From assembly GCF_003574735.1 (NCBI RefSeq), contig NZ_QORW01000008.1, positions 218,955 through 282,954 on the forward strand: DNA of 64,000 bases. Reading direction: 5' to 3'. Source of the DNA: Dongia deserti (GTDB lineage: Bacteria; Pseudomonadota; Alphaproteobacteria; Dongiales; Dongiaceae). The notes beneath the pieces were generated by a model, which searched no databases, was not told the origin of the DNA, and was given only the letters and a program-made list of their open reading frames with translations. How positions within the stretch are numbered: position 1 is the stretch's first letter; each line of letters opens with the position of its first letter. A program made the translations under genes and the position numbers. Below, in pieces: positions 56,634 through 64,000 of this stretch.

Positions 56634-57368
56634 ATGGGTGACAAGGGTTCCGCCCCAATCTTCGCCTGCAAGGGACTGTCGCTCGACCTCGGCGGCAGGG
56701 AAGTGCTGACCGATATCAGCTGCGAGCTGCGGACCGGCGAGGTGCTCGGCATCATCGGGCCGAACGGTGCAGGCAAGACCAGTCTGCTCGAGATTCTCTC
56801 CGGCCGATACGTGCCGAAGTCTGGCTCCGTCCATTTTCAGGGCAGACGCATCAATGAGCTAAGCCTGTTCCAACGGGCGCGGATTGGCATCGGACGAACC
56901 TATCAAACACCAGTCGTGCCGGAGGAGTTGACGATCGGCGAAACCTTCAAGGCGGCGCGCCAGGCCTACAAGCCCTATCTCACGCGGTTTGACGCGGAAT
57001 ACGGCGCTTCGCTCGTGAACTTCATCTACGACGAGGACAAGCGGACATCCCAGTTGAAGACCTTCGAACGACGCAAGCTGCTGCTGGCCTGCCTGCTGAT
57101 GCGCAGACCCAAGATCTTGCTCATGGACGAGCCGGCGGCTGGCCTCATCAATTCCGAGATCGACGAGATCGACCGCATCCTGCGCGTGCTGTCGAAGGAG
57201 ATGAACATCGCGGTGCTGATCGTAGAGCATCGCATCGAGCTCCTGGATTCGATCGCCGATCGCGTGATGGTCATGGATGCCGGCGAGGTGATCGCCCAGG
57301 GCGAACTCTCCGAGGTGGTCAACTCGCCGGCCGTGCGGGCTGCGTATTTCGAGCACGTCGCGGGTTAG
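56634..57368 (+). CDS. Branched-chain/urea-type ABC importer ATP-binding protein, LivG/UrtD type, atypical signature
   Basis: A 244-residue ATPase with Walker A GIIGPNGAGKTSLLEILSG, Q-loop RTYQTPVVPEELTIGE, Walker B ILLMDEPAAGL and switch His in VEHRIELLDSIADRV. The signature position, LSGGQ or LPYGQ in relatives, reads QLKTFERRKLLLACLL, so the helical signature is degenerate. In a heterodimer one altered site can be tolerated, and the partner LivF-type subunit has a normal LSGGE. The gene starts after two hairpins and is followed by the LivF-type gene after five bases. Confidence 0.9.
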   Translation: MGDKGSAPIFACKGLSLDLGGREVLTDISCELRTGEVLGIIGPNGAGKTSLLEILSGRYVPKSGSVHFQGRRINELSLFQRARIGIGRTYQTPVVPEELTIGETFKAARQAYKPYLTRFDAEYGASLVNFIYDEDKRTSQLKTFERRKLLLACLLMRRPKILLMDEPAAGLINSEIDEIDRILRVLSKEMNIAVLIVEHRIELLDSIADRVMVMDAGEVIAQGELSEVVNSPAVRAAYFEHVAG

Positions 57369-57373
57369 AGACG

Positions 57374-58084
57374 ATGTCTGAGATCCTCAACATATCTGGT
57401 CTCTCCGCTGGCTACGGGCCGCTTCGGGTCATTCACGATCTGGACCTGGTCATCCGGAAGGGTGAACGGGTTGGCCTGGTCGGGCTCAACGGTCACGGCA
57501 AAACGACGCTGTTCTACGCAATTGCCGGCCTCACTGGCTGGCAGCGTGGCTCGATCATGTTCGACGGCCGACAGATAGGGCGCACGCGCAGCCAGGGGCC
57601 TGGCCGCTACACCCACAAGATCGTGCGGCTCGGCCTCGCAATCATGCCGCAAGGTGACGAGATCTTCACCGGACTGACGGTGGAGGAGCATCTCGACAGC
57701 GGTGCGTTCACCAGGGAGTCCTGGAGAAATCGTGCCCGGCGCAAAGAAGAGGTCCTCGACCTCTTTCATCCGCTGCGGAAGCACCTGAAGACTCCAGTCG
57801 GTCGGCTCTCCGGGGGTGAGCGCCGCATGGTGTCGATCGGCCGCGGCCTGATGGCTGAGGCGAAGCTCTATCTCGCCGACGAGCCGTCCCTCGGACTGGC
57901 ACCCAAGATCGGCATCGCGGTCATGCAAGCCCTCCTGAAGATCGATCTCAGGGAATCGGCGATGATGATCGCCGAGCAGAACGTAGCGCTGCTCGAGGGC
58001 CGCGTCGATCGTGTCATCGGGATGCACGCCGGCAAGCTCAAGGGAGAGGCTTCCGTCGCGCTTAACATCGGGCGAGCGGAGTAG
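57374..58084 (+). CDS. ABC importer ATP-binding protein, LivF/UrtE type
   Basis: A 236-residue ATPase: Walker A VGLNGHGKTTLFYAIAG, the Q-loop region IMPQGDEIFTGLTVEEHL, signature RLSGGERRMVSIGRGLM, Walker B LYLADEPSLGLAPKIG and IAEQNVALLEGRVDRV. Length and motifs are those of LivF. It lies between the LivG-type gene and the LivH-type permease gene, five bases from each. Confidence 0.93.
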   Translation: MSEILNISGLSAGYGPLRVIHDLDLVIRKGERVGLVGLNGHGKTTLFYAIAGLTGWQRGSIMFDGRQIGRTRSQGPGRYTHKIVRLGLAIMPQGDEIFTGLTVEEHLDSGAFTRESWRNRARRKEEVLDLFHPLRKHLKTPVGRLSGGERRMVSIGRGLMAEAKLYLADEPSLGLAPKIGIAVMQALLKIDLRESAMMIAEQNVALLEGRVDRVIGMHAGKLKGEASVALNIGRAE

Positions 58085-58089
58085 GACGG

Positions 58090-58971
58090 ATGGACATCAC
58101 CTTTATCCTCACCAATGCCCTCGTTGTGGCCTGCATCTACGGCTTGGTCGCGGTCGCCATCTCTATCACCTGGTCCAGTCTCGGCCTGATAAATCTTGCC
58201 TACGGCTTCGTCTTCTCCTTCGCGGGGTACGGCGCTTGGCTGGTTTCAGGTCTGACCGGCGGCAATCCTCTTATGGTCGCGGCCGCGGGCATCCTGGTAG
58301 GCGCGTTGGGCGGCATCATCATCTGCCTCGTGGTTTTCATACCGTTGCATGACAAACCCAACTTCACTATTCGCGGCATGACCGGTACGCTTGCGATCAG
58401 CCTAGTTGGATCGCAGGTCCTGCTCTGGCAGTTCGGACCGCGTGCCAAACCCCTGCCCGAGTTGTTCGGCTTTTGGAAGGTGTCGCTCGGCGACATCGTG
58501 CTGACATCCGACAAGATCGGCATCGTGGCTTGCTCGATCCTGATGCTGGCTGTGGTCTTGGTCTGGATGAAATCCAGCCGCCGGGGCCTGGAGATCCGAG
58601 CCATGATGATGAACCCGCATGCTGCCTCGATCGTGGGCATCGGAATCCGCAGCACGGGACTGTACGTCATGGCGATCACGGGCGCCATGGCCGGTTTGGC
58701 TTCGATTCTGCTGTCCCAGACCTACTACATCGCACCCTTCAGCGGCCTGACGCCACTCATCAAGGGAGTCAGCATCGCGCTCTGCGGCGGACTCGGCAGT
58801 GTGCAAGGCGCGGTCATCGCCGCCGTCATCCTCGGCTTTGTCGAGGCGCTCACCTCACGCTTTCTCGGTGGACAGTACGTCCTGATCACCCAGTTCCTGG
58901 TCATCATCACGATTCTAATCATTCGGCCACGAGGGATCTCGGGCTTGTTGGACAAGGCGCGCGAACAATGA
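58090..58971 (+). CDS. ABC importer permease, LivH/UrtB type
   Basis: A 293-residue permease with the LivH start (FILTNALVVACIYGLVAVAI), SLGLINLAYGFVFSFAGYGA, GMTGTLAISLVGSQVLLWQF, RGLEIRAMMMNPHAASIVGI (EAA-like coupling loop) and FSGLTPLIKGVSIALCGGLG. Eight or so helices are expected. The stop overlaps the ATG of the next permease gene by four bases, so LivH and LivM-type subunits are translationally coupled. Confidence 0.93.
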   Translation: MDITFILTNALVVACIYGLVAVAISITWSSLGLINLAYGFVFSFAGYGAWLVSGLTGGNPLMVAAAGILVGALGGIIICLVVFIPLHDKPNFTIRGMTGTLAISLVGSQVLLWQFGPRAKPLPELFGFWKVSLGDIVLTSDKIGIVACSILMLAVVLVWMKSSRRGLEIRAMMMNPHAASIVGIGIRSTGLYVMAITGAMAGLASILLSQTYYIAPFSGLTPLIKGVSIALCGGLGSVQGAVIAAVILGFVEALTSRFLGGQYVLITQFLVIITILIIRPRGISGLLDKAREQ

Positions 58972-60638
58972 TGGATACAATCCAAGGTCAGATCACTGGA
59001 GAGCCATACGTCTGGCGCAATCCACTCGCCGTCTGGGACAGCAAGGGCGGGAACCATGAAGTTCTGACCGTACGCGTTCCCAATCCGAACAGCATCTGGC
59101 GTGAGAACACGGCGTACAAGGCCAAGACCTACAAGGTTGGCCGGCTGAAGCACTACGTCATCTGGCCAGCGAACGGCGAGCGTCTATGGCAGCGCTGGCG
59201 TTGGTGGCCGACGCGCCGCAACCTCCTCCACATCAAAGGCCAGTACAACCGCAAGACCTTGAAGGCGGAGAAAGAGATTATCGACCGCCGGCCCATCTAT
59301 TGGGCGATCTGCTTGCTCGCTTTGGTGCTGGCCCCGATGTTCTTCCCAGTCGGATTGGAGAACACACTGCTGACCGCCGGCGTCATCTTCGGCGTGTTCG
59401 CCGCGATCAACGTCTGTTGGACACTCATCGTTGGAACGGCGAGCATCTTTTCGCTCGCTACCTATGCTGTGGTGGGTGTCGCGGCGTTCATCACATCCTA
59501 CATGTCGATCAAGCTCGGGCTGCCATGGTGGTGTCTGCCGCCAATCGGTGCTGCGATTGGCCTCGCATTCGGTGCAATCATCGCCCTCCCGGCGCTACGG
59601 CTCGATGGCTTCTATTACGCGCTACTGACCCTCGGACTGAACGAGCTCTGCCGGGTCTACTTTACGACCTCGAAAGAGTTCGGCGCAGCGTCCGGCGGGC
59701 TCTACGGTGCGGATTCCTTCATCAGCAACGCCTGGTCGCCCTACGCCCAGTCGTTGGTCTCTTACTACAGCGCATTCGGTCTGCTGGTCGCCGCCTTGTT
59801 CCTCTTCCGCTTCACCAGCGGCAAGCGCATCGGTCGCATCCTGAAGATGGCGCCAGAAAAACGGGAGGCCTTTGCTCAGGCGACTGGCGTTGACTACCGC
59901 CGGGCGCGCGTTACCATCTTCCTCTTGACCTCGGTCGCGCTCGGCCTGATTGGCGGGTTCTATACCGCGCTTTACCGCGGCGTTGCCTTCTCCATATTCG
60001 GCTTCGACACCGTGCTCCTGGGACTGGCGATGCTGACGATCGGTGGCATTGGCAAGGCTGAAGGAGCGGTCGCCGGTACCCTCATCGTCGTAGTCCTCGA
60101 CAAGGTGCTGATCGAGCTTGGCCCGATCCGCCACATCATCATTGGCGGCATCATGATGACGGTGGTGCTGTTCCTGAACAACGGTCTCTATGGCATGAAG
60201 CGGCAGTTCTGGGCCTGGCGCGACAAGAAGCGCGGTGAGTGGCGCTCAACCCGCACGGAAAAGGGCGGCGAGGCGCTGCCGGAAGAGGCGACCGAAACTG
60301 ATAACAAGGACCTGCTCTACTTCCGGCGCTTCGATAAGAACCAGCGCGACTACCTGAGGGGGTTCATCTGCAACGAGATCATTGAAGAGCACAAGGCGAA
60401 GCCATTGGGCCAGCACAGCGAAGCGCTGGAGCGCGTGCTGCTCTACTTCCGGCGCGCACCCATGGACGACAAATACGCAATTCACCGCCTCGGTCCGAAC
60501 GGGCTGTACCGAATCATTGCAGTCGCTGGGCGCCGCGGCATCTCCCCGCGCGTGGTGGAGGACAAGGAATACGGCACCATCGAAGAAGCCTATCACGGCG
60601 TGTTCATGCGTCGTGTTCACGACTTGCTGGAATCCTAA
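58968..60638 (+). CDS. LivM-type ABC permease fused to a DMFase small-subunit-like C-terminal domain
   Basis: A 556-residue protein, against about 330-430 for usual LivM. Residues 1-108 form a polar N-terminal extension (PYVWRNPLAVWDSKGGNHEV, RLWQRWRWWPTRRN). Residues about 109-425 are the LivM permease (ICLLALVLAPMFFPVGLENT, ALRLDGFYYALLTLGLNELC, GGIGKAEGAVAGTLIVVVLD). A charged linker (about 426-450) leads to residues 455-556, which align almost without gaps to the 125-residue protein encoded next. Shared are RF-x-QR-x-YL, PLGQHSE, YRII, RG, VEEAYHG/IEEAYHG and LLES, about 40 percent identity by eye. That neighbour is the N,N-dimethylformamidase small subunit. The fused domain should face the cytoplasm. 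I infer that it docks the amidase large subunit, or senses substrate, at the importer. Confidence 0.88.
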   Translation: MMDTIQGQITGEPYVWRNPLAVWDSKGGNHEVLTVRVPNPNSIWRENTAYKAKTYKVGRLKHYVIWPANGERLWQRWRWWPTRRNLLHIKGQYNRKTLKAEKEIIDRRPIYWAICLLALVLAPMFFPVGLENTLLTAGVIFGVFAAINVCWTLIVGTASIFSLATYAVVGVAAFITSYMSIKLGLPWWCLPPIGAAIGLAFGAIIALPALRLDGFYYALLTLGLNELCRVYFTTSKEFGAASGGLYGADSFISNAWSPYAQSLVSYYSAFGLLVAALFLFRFTSGKRIGRILKMAPEKREAFAQATGVDYRRARVTIFLLTSVALGLIGGFYTALYRGVAFSIFGFDTVLLGLAMLTIGGIGKAEGAVAGTLIVVVLDKVLIELGPIRHIIIGGIMMTVVLFLNNGLYGMKRQFWAWRDKKRGEWRSTRTEKGGEALPEEATETDNKDLLYFRRFDKNQRDYLRGFICNEIIEEHKAKPLGQHSEALERVLLYFRRAPMDDKYAIHRLGPNGLYRIIAVAGRRGISPRVVEDKEYGTIEEAYHGVFMRRVHDLLES

Positions 60639-60648
60639 GAGGCAGATC

Positions 60649-61026
60649 ATGACGAGGATGGAAGCATTTGAAGCTGAGACGACTGCGCTGCAAGATCGCG
60701 ACGTTCTGGTCGAAGACCGTTTCAACCGGATGCAGCGGCTCTACCTGAAGTCTGTGCTTTCGGATGAATTGATCAAGGAACATCGACGTCAGCCTCTCGG
60801 CCAGCACAGCGAGCCGCTGGCTCGGCTCCTGATGCACCTCCAACGGAGCGCCGCCAACCGCTATGCGCTGAAAAAAGACACGAACGACGACAAATACCGG
60901 ATCATTCGCTTGTCCCGCATCCGCGGGGTGCCGCCGGAACTGGCCGATGTTGCTGCCTTCAACACTGTCGAGGAGGCCTATCACGGCCTCTTCATTAAAC
61001 AGATCAAAGAATTGTTGGAGAGCTGA
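60649..61026 (+). CDS. dmfA1: N,N-dimethylformamidase, small subunit
   Basis: A 125-residue soluble, helix-rich protein (MTRMEAFEAETTALQDRDVL, RLYLKSVLSDELIKEHRRQP, LGQHSEPLARLLMHLQRS, TVEEAYHGLFIKQIKELLES). DMFases are built of small (about 130-residue) and large (about 760-residue) subunits encoded side by side. This gene ends two bases before the large-subunit gene, which together with the length is the basis of the call. AAGAGG lies about six bases before the ATG. A homologous domain is fused to the permease encoded just upstream. Confidence 0.82.
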   Translation: MTRMEAFEAETTALQDRDVLVEDRFNRMQRLYLKSVLSDELIKEHRRQPLGQHSEPLARLLMHLQRSAANRYALKKDTNDDKYRIIRLSRIRGVPPELADVAAFNTVEEAYHGLFIKQIKELLES

Positions 61027-61028
61027 TC

Positions 61029-63350
61029 ATGGCTGAGAGGAAAATCTTTGGCTATGCGGATAAGATCTCGGTCAAGCAGAGCGAGCAGATCTCATTTTAT
61101 GTCAATGCTGACGGTGAGGAGGCGGCCTCCGCGCAGCTGGTCCGCCTGGTCCACGGTGACGAGCACCCGGCGGGCCCCGGCTTCCTTGAGCAGGAGATCG
61201 CGAACCCGATCAATGGTACCTGGCGGGTGAAGAAGCAGTTCACCCAGGTCGGTTCGTATCTCGAAGTGCGCGACCCGGAGAACAAGCTGAGCCTCGACGG
61301 CCCGCTTTCGATGTTCTGCTTTATCTGGCCCTCGGTGCCGAAGAAGGGGAACCGGCAGTCCATCATGGGCCGCTGGGATACCTGCACCAACGAGGGCTAC
61401 TGTCTGGGTATTAACCGCCAGGGCTATCTTGAGTTCTGGGTCGGTGACGGAAAGGAGGTCGACTACATCACTGCCGAGCTGCCGCTGCAGCGCAAGATGT
61501 GGTACCTGGTCGGGATCAGCTTCGATCCGACGACAGGTGTCGCCACGCTCTACCAGGAGGGTGTGCTCAACCGGTACAATTCGCTGCTGGGCAAGGTGGC
61601 GCCGCTGACGTTGAGCTCGCATGTGCAAGCCACCTTCCGATTCCAGCAGCGTAATCGTGCCGACGTGCCGTTCCTGATTGCCGGCGCTCGCGATCATCAC
61701 GAGCTGCGTGGCAATTTCGTCAACGACATGTATTTCGGCAAAGTCGATCGTCCGGGTGTTTGCAACCGGCCCCTGACGCGCGAAGAGTTCGACACAATCA
61801 AATCCGGCGGCATGCCTCCGTCGGACACCATCGCGGCCTACTGGGACACCACGAAGGGTTATTCCGACCAAGGTATCTCTGGAATAGTCATCGACGTTGG
61901 CCCGCACAAGCTCAGCGCCCGCGGCGTCAATCATCCCGTACGCGCCATGACCGGCTACAATTGGTCGGGCAAGAACGACTGCTTCCGCCTTGCGCCTGAG
62001 GAATACGGCGGCATCGAATTCCATCCGGAATCGGTCACTGACTGCCGGTGGGATGTCACCAATAGCATGGTCATCCCAACAGACCTAAAGAGCGGAGTTT
62101 ATGCGATGCGCTTGCGCATCGGTGCGGGCAAGGGTATCGGCGAGGAATACATCGTCTTCTTCGTCCGACCGGCGCGGCCCTCAGCGCGGCTCTGTTTTCT
62201 GGTGCCGACCGCGAGCTATCTCGCATACGCGAACGAGAAGCTGAGCTTCGACGCACAGATCATCCAGCCGATGACCGGCCAGCCACCGGTGTTGTCGGAC
62301 GTCGATATCGAAACCTACGAGACCCGTGAATTCGGCCTCTCCACTTACGACAGCTTCGAGGATGGTGCCGGCGTCTGCTTCAGCTCGTATCGCAGGCCAA
62401 TCATCAACATGCGGCCGAAATACCGCATCTCCAGCATGAACATCACCTGGCAGTTCCCGGCGGACCTGTCGATTGTGGCCTGGCTGGATCACATGGGCTA
62501 TGCCGTCGACTTCATCACGGACGAGGACCTACATCGCGAAGGCTTGGCGGCATTGCAGCCCTACAAGTGTGTCGTCACCGGCACCCACCCTGAATATGTC
62601 TCCGAGCGCATGTTGGATGCGCAGGAGGACTTCGTCGCCCAGGGCGGGCGGCTGATCTACATGGGCGGCAATGGCTACTACTGGTGCGTCGGATTCGACG
62701 AGGAGGATCCGGCCTGTATGGAGGTGCGCAAGCTCGATTCTGGTATGCGCGCCTGGGCGGCCCGCGCCGGTGAGCATTATCTGCAGACCACCGGCGAGAA
62801 GAGTGGCCTCTGGCGCAATCGCGGACGCGCGCCGCAGAAACTGCTCGGTATCGGCTTCATCGCCGAGGGGTTCGAGACCGCAGAGCCGTTCCGCAAGATG
62901 CCGGACGCGTTCCATCGCACCGTGTCGTGGATCACAGAGGGCATCGAGGGCGAGATCATCGGCGACGTGGGCCTGGCCTATGGTGGGGCGGCTGGTGTTG
63001 AGCTCGACCGCTACGACCTGAACCTTGGGACGCCGCCGCACACCAAGATCATCGCCTCCTCAGGCGGCCACAGCGACAATTACGTCCTGGTTACCGAGGA
63101 GCTGCTCTACGCCTATGCTGGGCTGGTGGGCTCGCTCGACTACCGCATCCGCGGCGACATCACCTTCTTCACGGCGCCCAACAACGGCGCTGTGTTCAGC
63201 ACCGGCTCGATTGCCTTTGGCCAGGCGCTGCCGGTCAAGGACTTCAAGAACACGGCGTCGCGGCTGCTGCAGAACGTGGTCGACGCGTTCATCAAGGACG
63301 GGTCGCTGCCTGGCAGCAGGTGGACGCTGGAGGAGAAGCAGTGGCGTTAA
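61029..63350 (+). CDS. dmfA2: N,N-dimethylformamidase, large (catalytic) subunit
   Basis: A 773-residue protein with the size and organisation of the DMFase large subunit, which hydrolyses N,N-dimethylformamide to dimethylamine and formate at a mononuclear iron. Residues about 85-245 look like a jelly-roll/LamG-type lectin domain (GPLSMFCFIWPSVPKKGNRQ, YLEFWVGDGKEVDY). The catalytic part follows from about 385. From memory of the Paracoccus enzyme, the iron is held by two Tyr and one Glu (near positions 399, 440 and 521). Here Tyr400 (ASYLAYAN), Tyr440 (GLSTYDSF) and Glu522 (GTHPEYVS) occupy those places. GGAGAG lies seven bases before the ATG. It is the last gene of the importer operon. The natural substrate may be another small amide or formamide. 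Confidence 0.85.
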   Translation: MAERKIFGYADKISVKQSEQISFYVNADGEEAASAQLVRLVHGDEHPAGPGFLEQEIANPINGTWRVKKQFTQVGSYLEVRDPENKLSLDGPLSMFCFIWPSVPKKGNRQSIMGRWDTCTNEGYCLGINRQGYLEFWVGDGKEVDYITAELPLQRKMWYLVGISFDPTTGVATLYQEGVLNRYNSLLGKVAPLTLSSHVQATFRFQQRNRADVPFLIAGARDHHELRGNFVNDMYFGKVDRPGVCNRPLTREEFDTIKSGGMPPSDTIAAYWDTTKGYSDQGISGIVIDVGPHKLSARGVNHPVRAMTGYNWSGKNDCFRLAPEEYGGIEFHPESVTDCRWDVTNSMVIPTDLKSGVYAMRLRIGAGKGIGEEYIVFFVRPARPSARLCFLVPTASYLAYANEKLSFDAQIIQPMTGQPPVLSDVDIETYETREFGLSTYDSFEDGAGVCFSSYRRPIINMRPKYRISSMNITWQFPADLSIVAWLDHMGYAVDFITDEDLHREGLAALQPYKCVVTGTHPEYVSERMLDAQEDFVAQGGRLIYMGGNGYYWCVGFDEEDPACMEVRKLDSGMRAWAARAGEHYLQTTGEKSGLWRNRGRAPQKLLGIGFIAEGFETAEPFRKMPDAFHRTVSWITEGIEGEIIGDVGLAYGGAAGVELDRYDLNLGTPPHTKIIASSGGHSDNYVLVTEELLYAYAGLVGSLDYRIRGDITFFTAPNNGAVFSTGSIAFGQALPVKDFKNTASRLLQNVVDAFIKDGSLPGSRWTLEEKQWR

Positions 63351-63596
63351 CGGAGAGCGGTATGACAGCTGCTCGAACCGTACACTCGTTTCGATGCGGC
63401 GGTAAGCGCAGGTGTACTGGATCGAGAATTCCAGCAGGGTTGATCAGGGTTGCGGCAACCTCTGATAAAGCGGGGTGCGCCATAGGGCAAGAGCATTGCG
63501 ACCATAGACTATCGGCATTTCTAATCACGTGGACGGTGGCGCACCATCCCATCATGGGGAGAAGGGATGCAGAGTTCCCCCGAGTTGGAGATGACG

Positions 63597-63743
63597 ATGA
63601 GGAAGTCTATCGTCCTCGCACCTATCCTGCTAACCGCAATTCTGTCCCTGAGCGTTGCCTTGGCCGATCGTATAAAGGAACGCGCTTCGCAAGATCGCCT
63701 CTCGTTCGGTGATCCAGGCGTGACCGAACTGCTCGCAAAGTGA
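63597..63743 (+). CDS. Small secreted protein with DRLSFGD motif (48 residues), DMFase-linked copy
   Basis: MRKSIVLAPILLTAILSLSV followed by ALADRIKERASQDRLSFGDP. It has a signal peptide of about 23 residues and a short mature part. It is homologous to the small protein at 37299-37445 in front of the RND operon (MRK start, ALA/AVA boundary, ERA/KRA, exact DRLSFGD). GGAG at 63587-63590 is six bases before the ATG at 63597; the ATG at 63591 is too close to it. It lies 246 bp after the DMFase gene. Function unknown. Confidence 0.6.
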   Translation: MRKSIVLAPILLTAILSLSVALADRIKERASQDRLSFGDPGVTELLAK

Positions 63744-64000
63744 GCCGTTATCGCCCCTTCTGAATGGGTTCGTTCATACATTCGCTAGTGGAGTCCGCTC
63801 CTGCACCTCCCATTGCCACCCGGATATGTCGGCTATAGGAGGTGAACCGGGCCACCCAAAAATGCCCCGAACAGTCTCTACCTGACCCTGGCTGTTGTCT
63901 AATCGCGCGGCAAAATGCAAGCCCGGTTTGGACGTCGAGGCGGTCGTTTGCCGGGAGCAGTGTTGTCTTCGCGGTCGACAATAGAGTCGCCGCATGATGG

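Noticed and set aside
63748..63995. Minus-strand frames at the right edge
   Set aside because: Two overlapping frames of similar length, no motifs or ribosome site; cannot be judged at the window edge.

Overview
The window is GC-rich, densely coded alphaproteobacterial DNA. The purL-bolA-grxD order, the many solute-binding-protein ABC operons, the LysR/MarR/LuxR regulators and the decayed repeats all suggest a Bradyrhizobium- or Rhodopseudomonas-like soil bacterium. This assignment rests on gene order and protein style only; there is no rRNA or tRNA gene in the window.

Region by region. (1) 1-7.1 kb: the end of the purine gene purL, then bolA and the monothiol glutaredoxin gene. After these come two tandemly duplicated small lipoprotein genes, an extradiol-type dioxygenase, an Asp-nucleophile alpha/beta hydrolase, a second hydrolase broken by one frameshift, and a hexapeptide-repeat protein. 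(2) 7.1-28.4 kb: an accessory block bounded by two direct repeats of about 370 bp, each carrying a decayed helix-turn-helix gene. A truncated radC and an IS5-type transposase remnant sit at the left end. Inside are two peptide/opine-type (Dpp/Opp) ABC importer operons. The first, on the minus strand, has a LysR gene, five transporter genes, an M19 dipeptidase-like protein and a CocE-type hydrolase. The second, on the plus strand, has a MarR gene, a short-chain dehydrogenase, a DadA-like flavoprotein and five transporter genes. (3) 28.5-32.4 kb: a VOC protein, an unknown conserved protein, a zinc alcohol dehydrogenase and a frameshifted nitrilase. (4) 32.5-37.4 kb: an RND efflux pump and its adaptor, preceded in the same operon by three proteins of 44-54 residues. 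(5) 37.9-50.5 kb: a plus-strand series with a stress or detoxification flavour. It holds cytochrome P460, GST, AhpD-like, cupins, TVP38, a deleted disulfide oxidoreductase, an NmrA-like protein, a thioredoxin-MsrB fusion, MsrA, a PQ-loop protein, an aromatic amino acid lyase homologue without the MIO triad, and a large winged-helix/ATPase regulator. (6) 50.5-63.7 kb: the most interesting locus, an apparent amide sensing, import and hydrolysis module.

The amide module is divergent around a 311-bp AT-rich control region at 54885-55195. To the left lie a LuxR-type response regulator, a membrane-free hybrid histidine kinase and a solute-binding-protein homologue that has no signal peptide. To the right lie a Tat-exported solute-binding protein of the same family, two ATPases, permease LivH-type, permease LivM-type, and both subunits of an N,N-dimethylformamidase (DMFase). 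The LivM-type permease carries a C-terminal cytoplasmic domain homologous to the DMFase small subunit encoded directly after it. The inferred logic is that an amide is captured by the exported binding protein, imported, detected in the cytoplasm by the leaderless paralogue with the kinase, and hydrolysed by the amidase, perhaps docked on the importer.

Pseudogenes and remnants are frequent (an alpha/beta hydrolase, radC, two helix-turn-helix copies, an IS5-type element, an FAD oxidase, nitrilase, a disulfide oxidoreductase), which marks much of the window as accessory DNA in flux.
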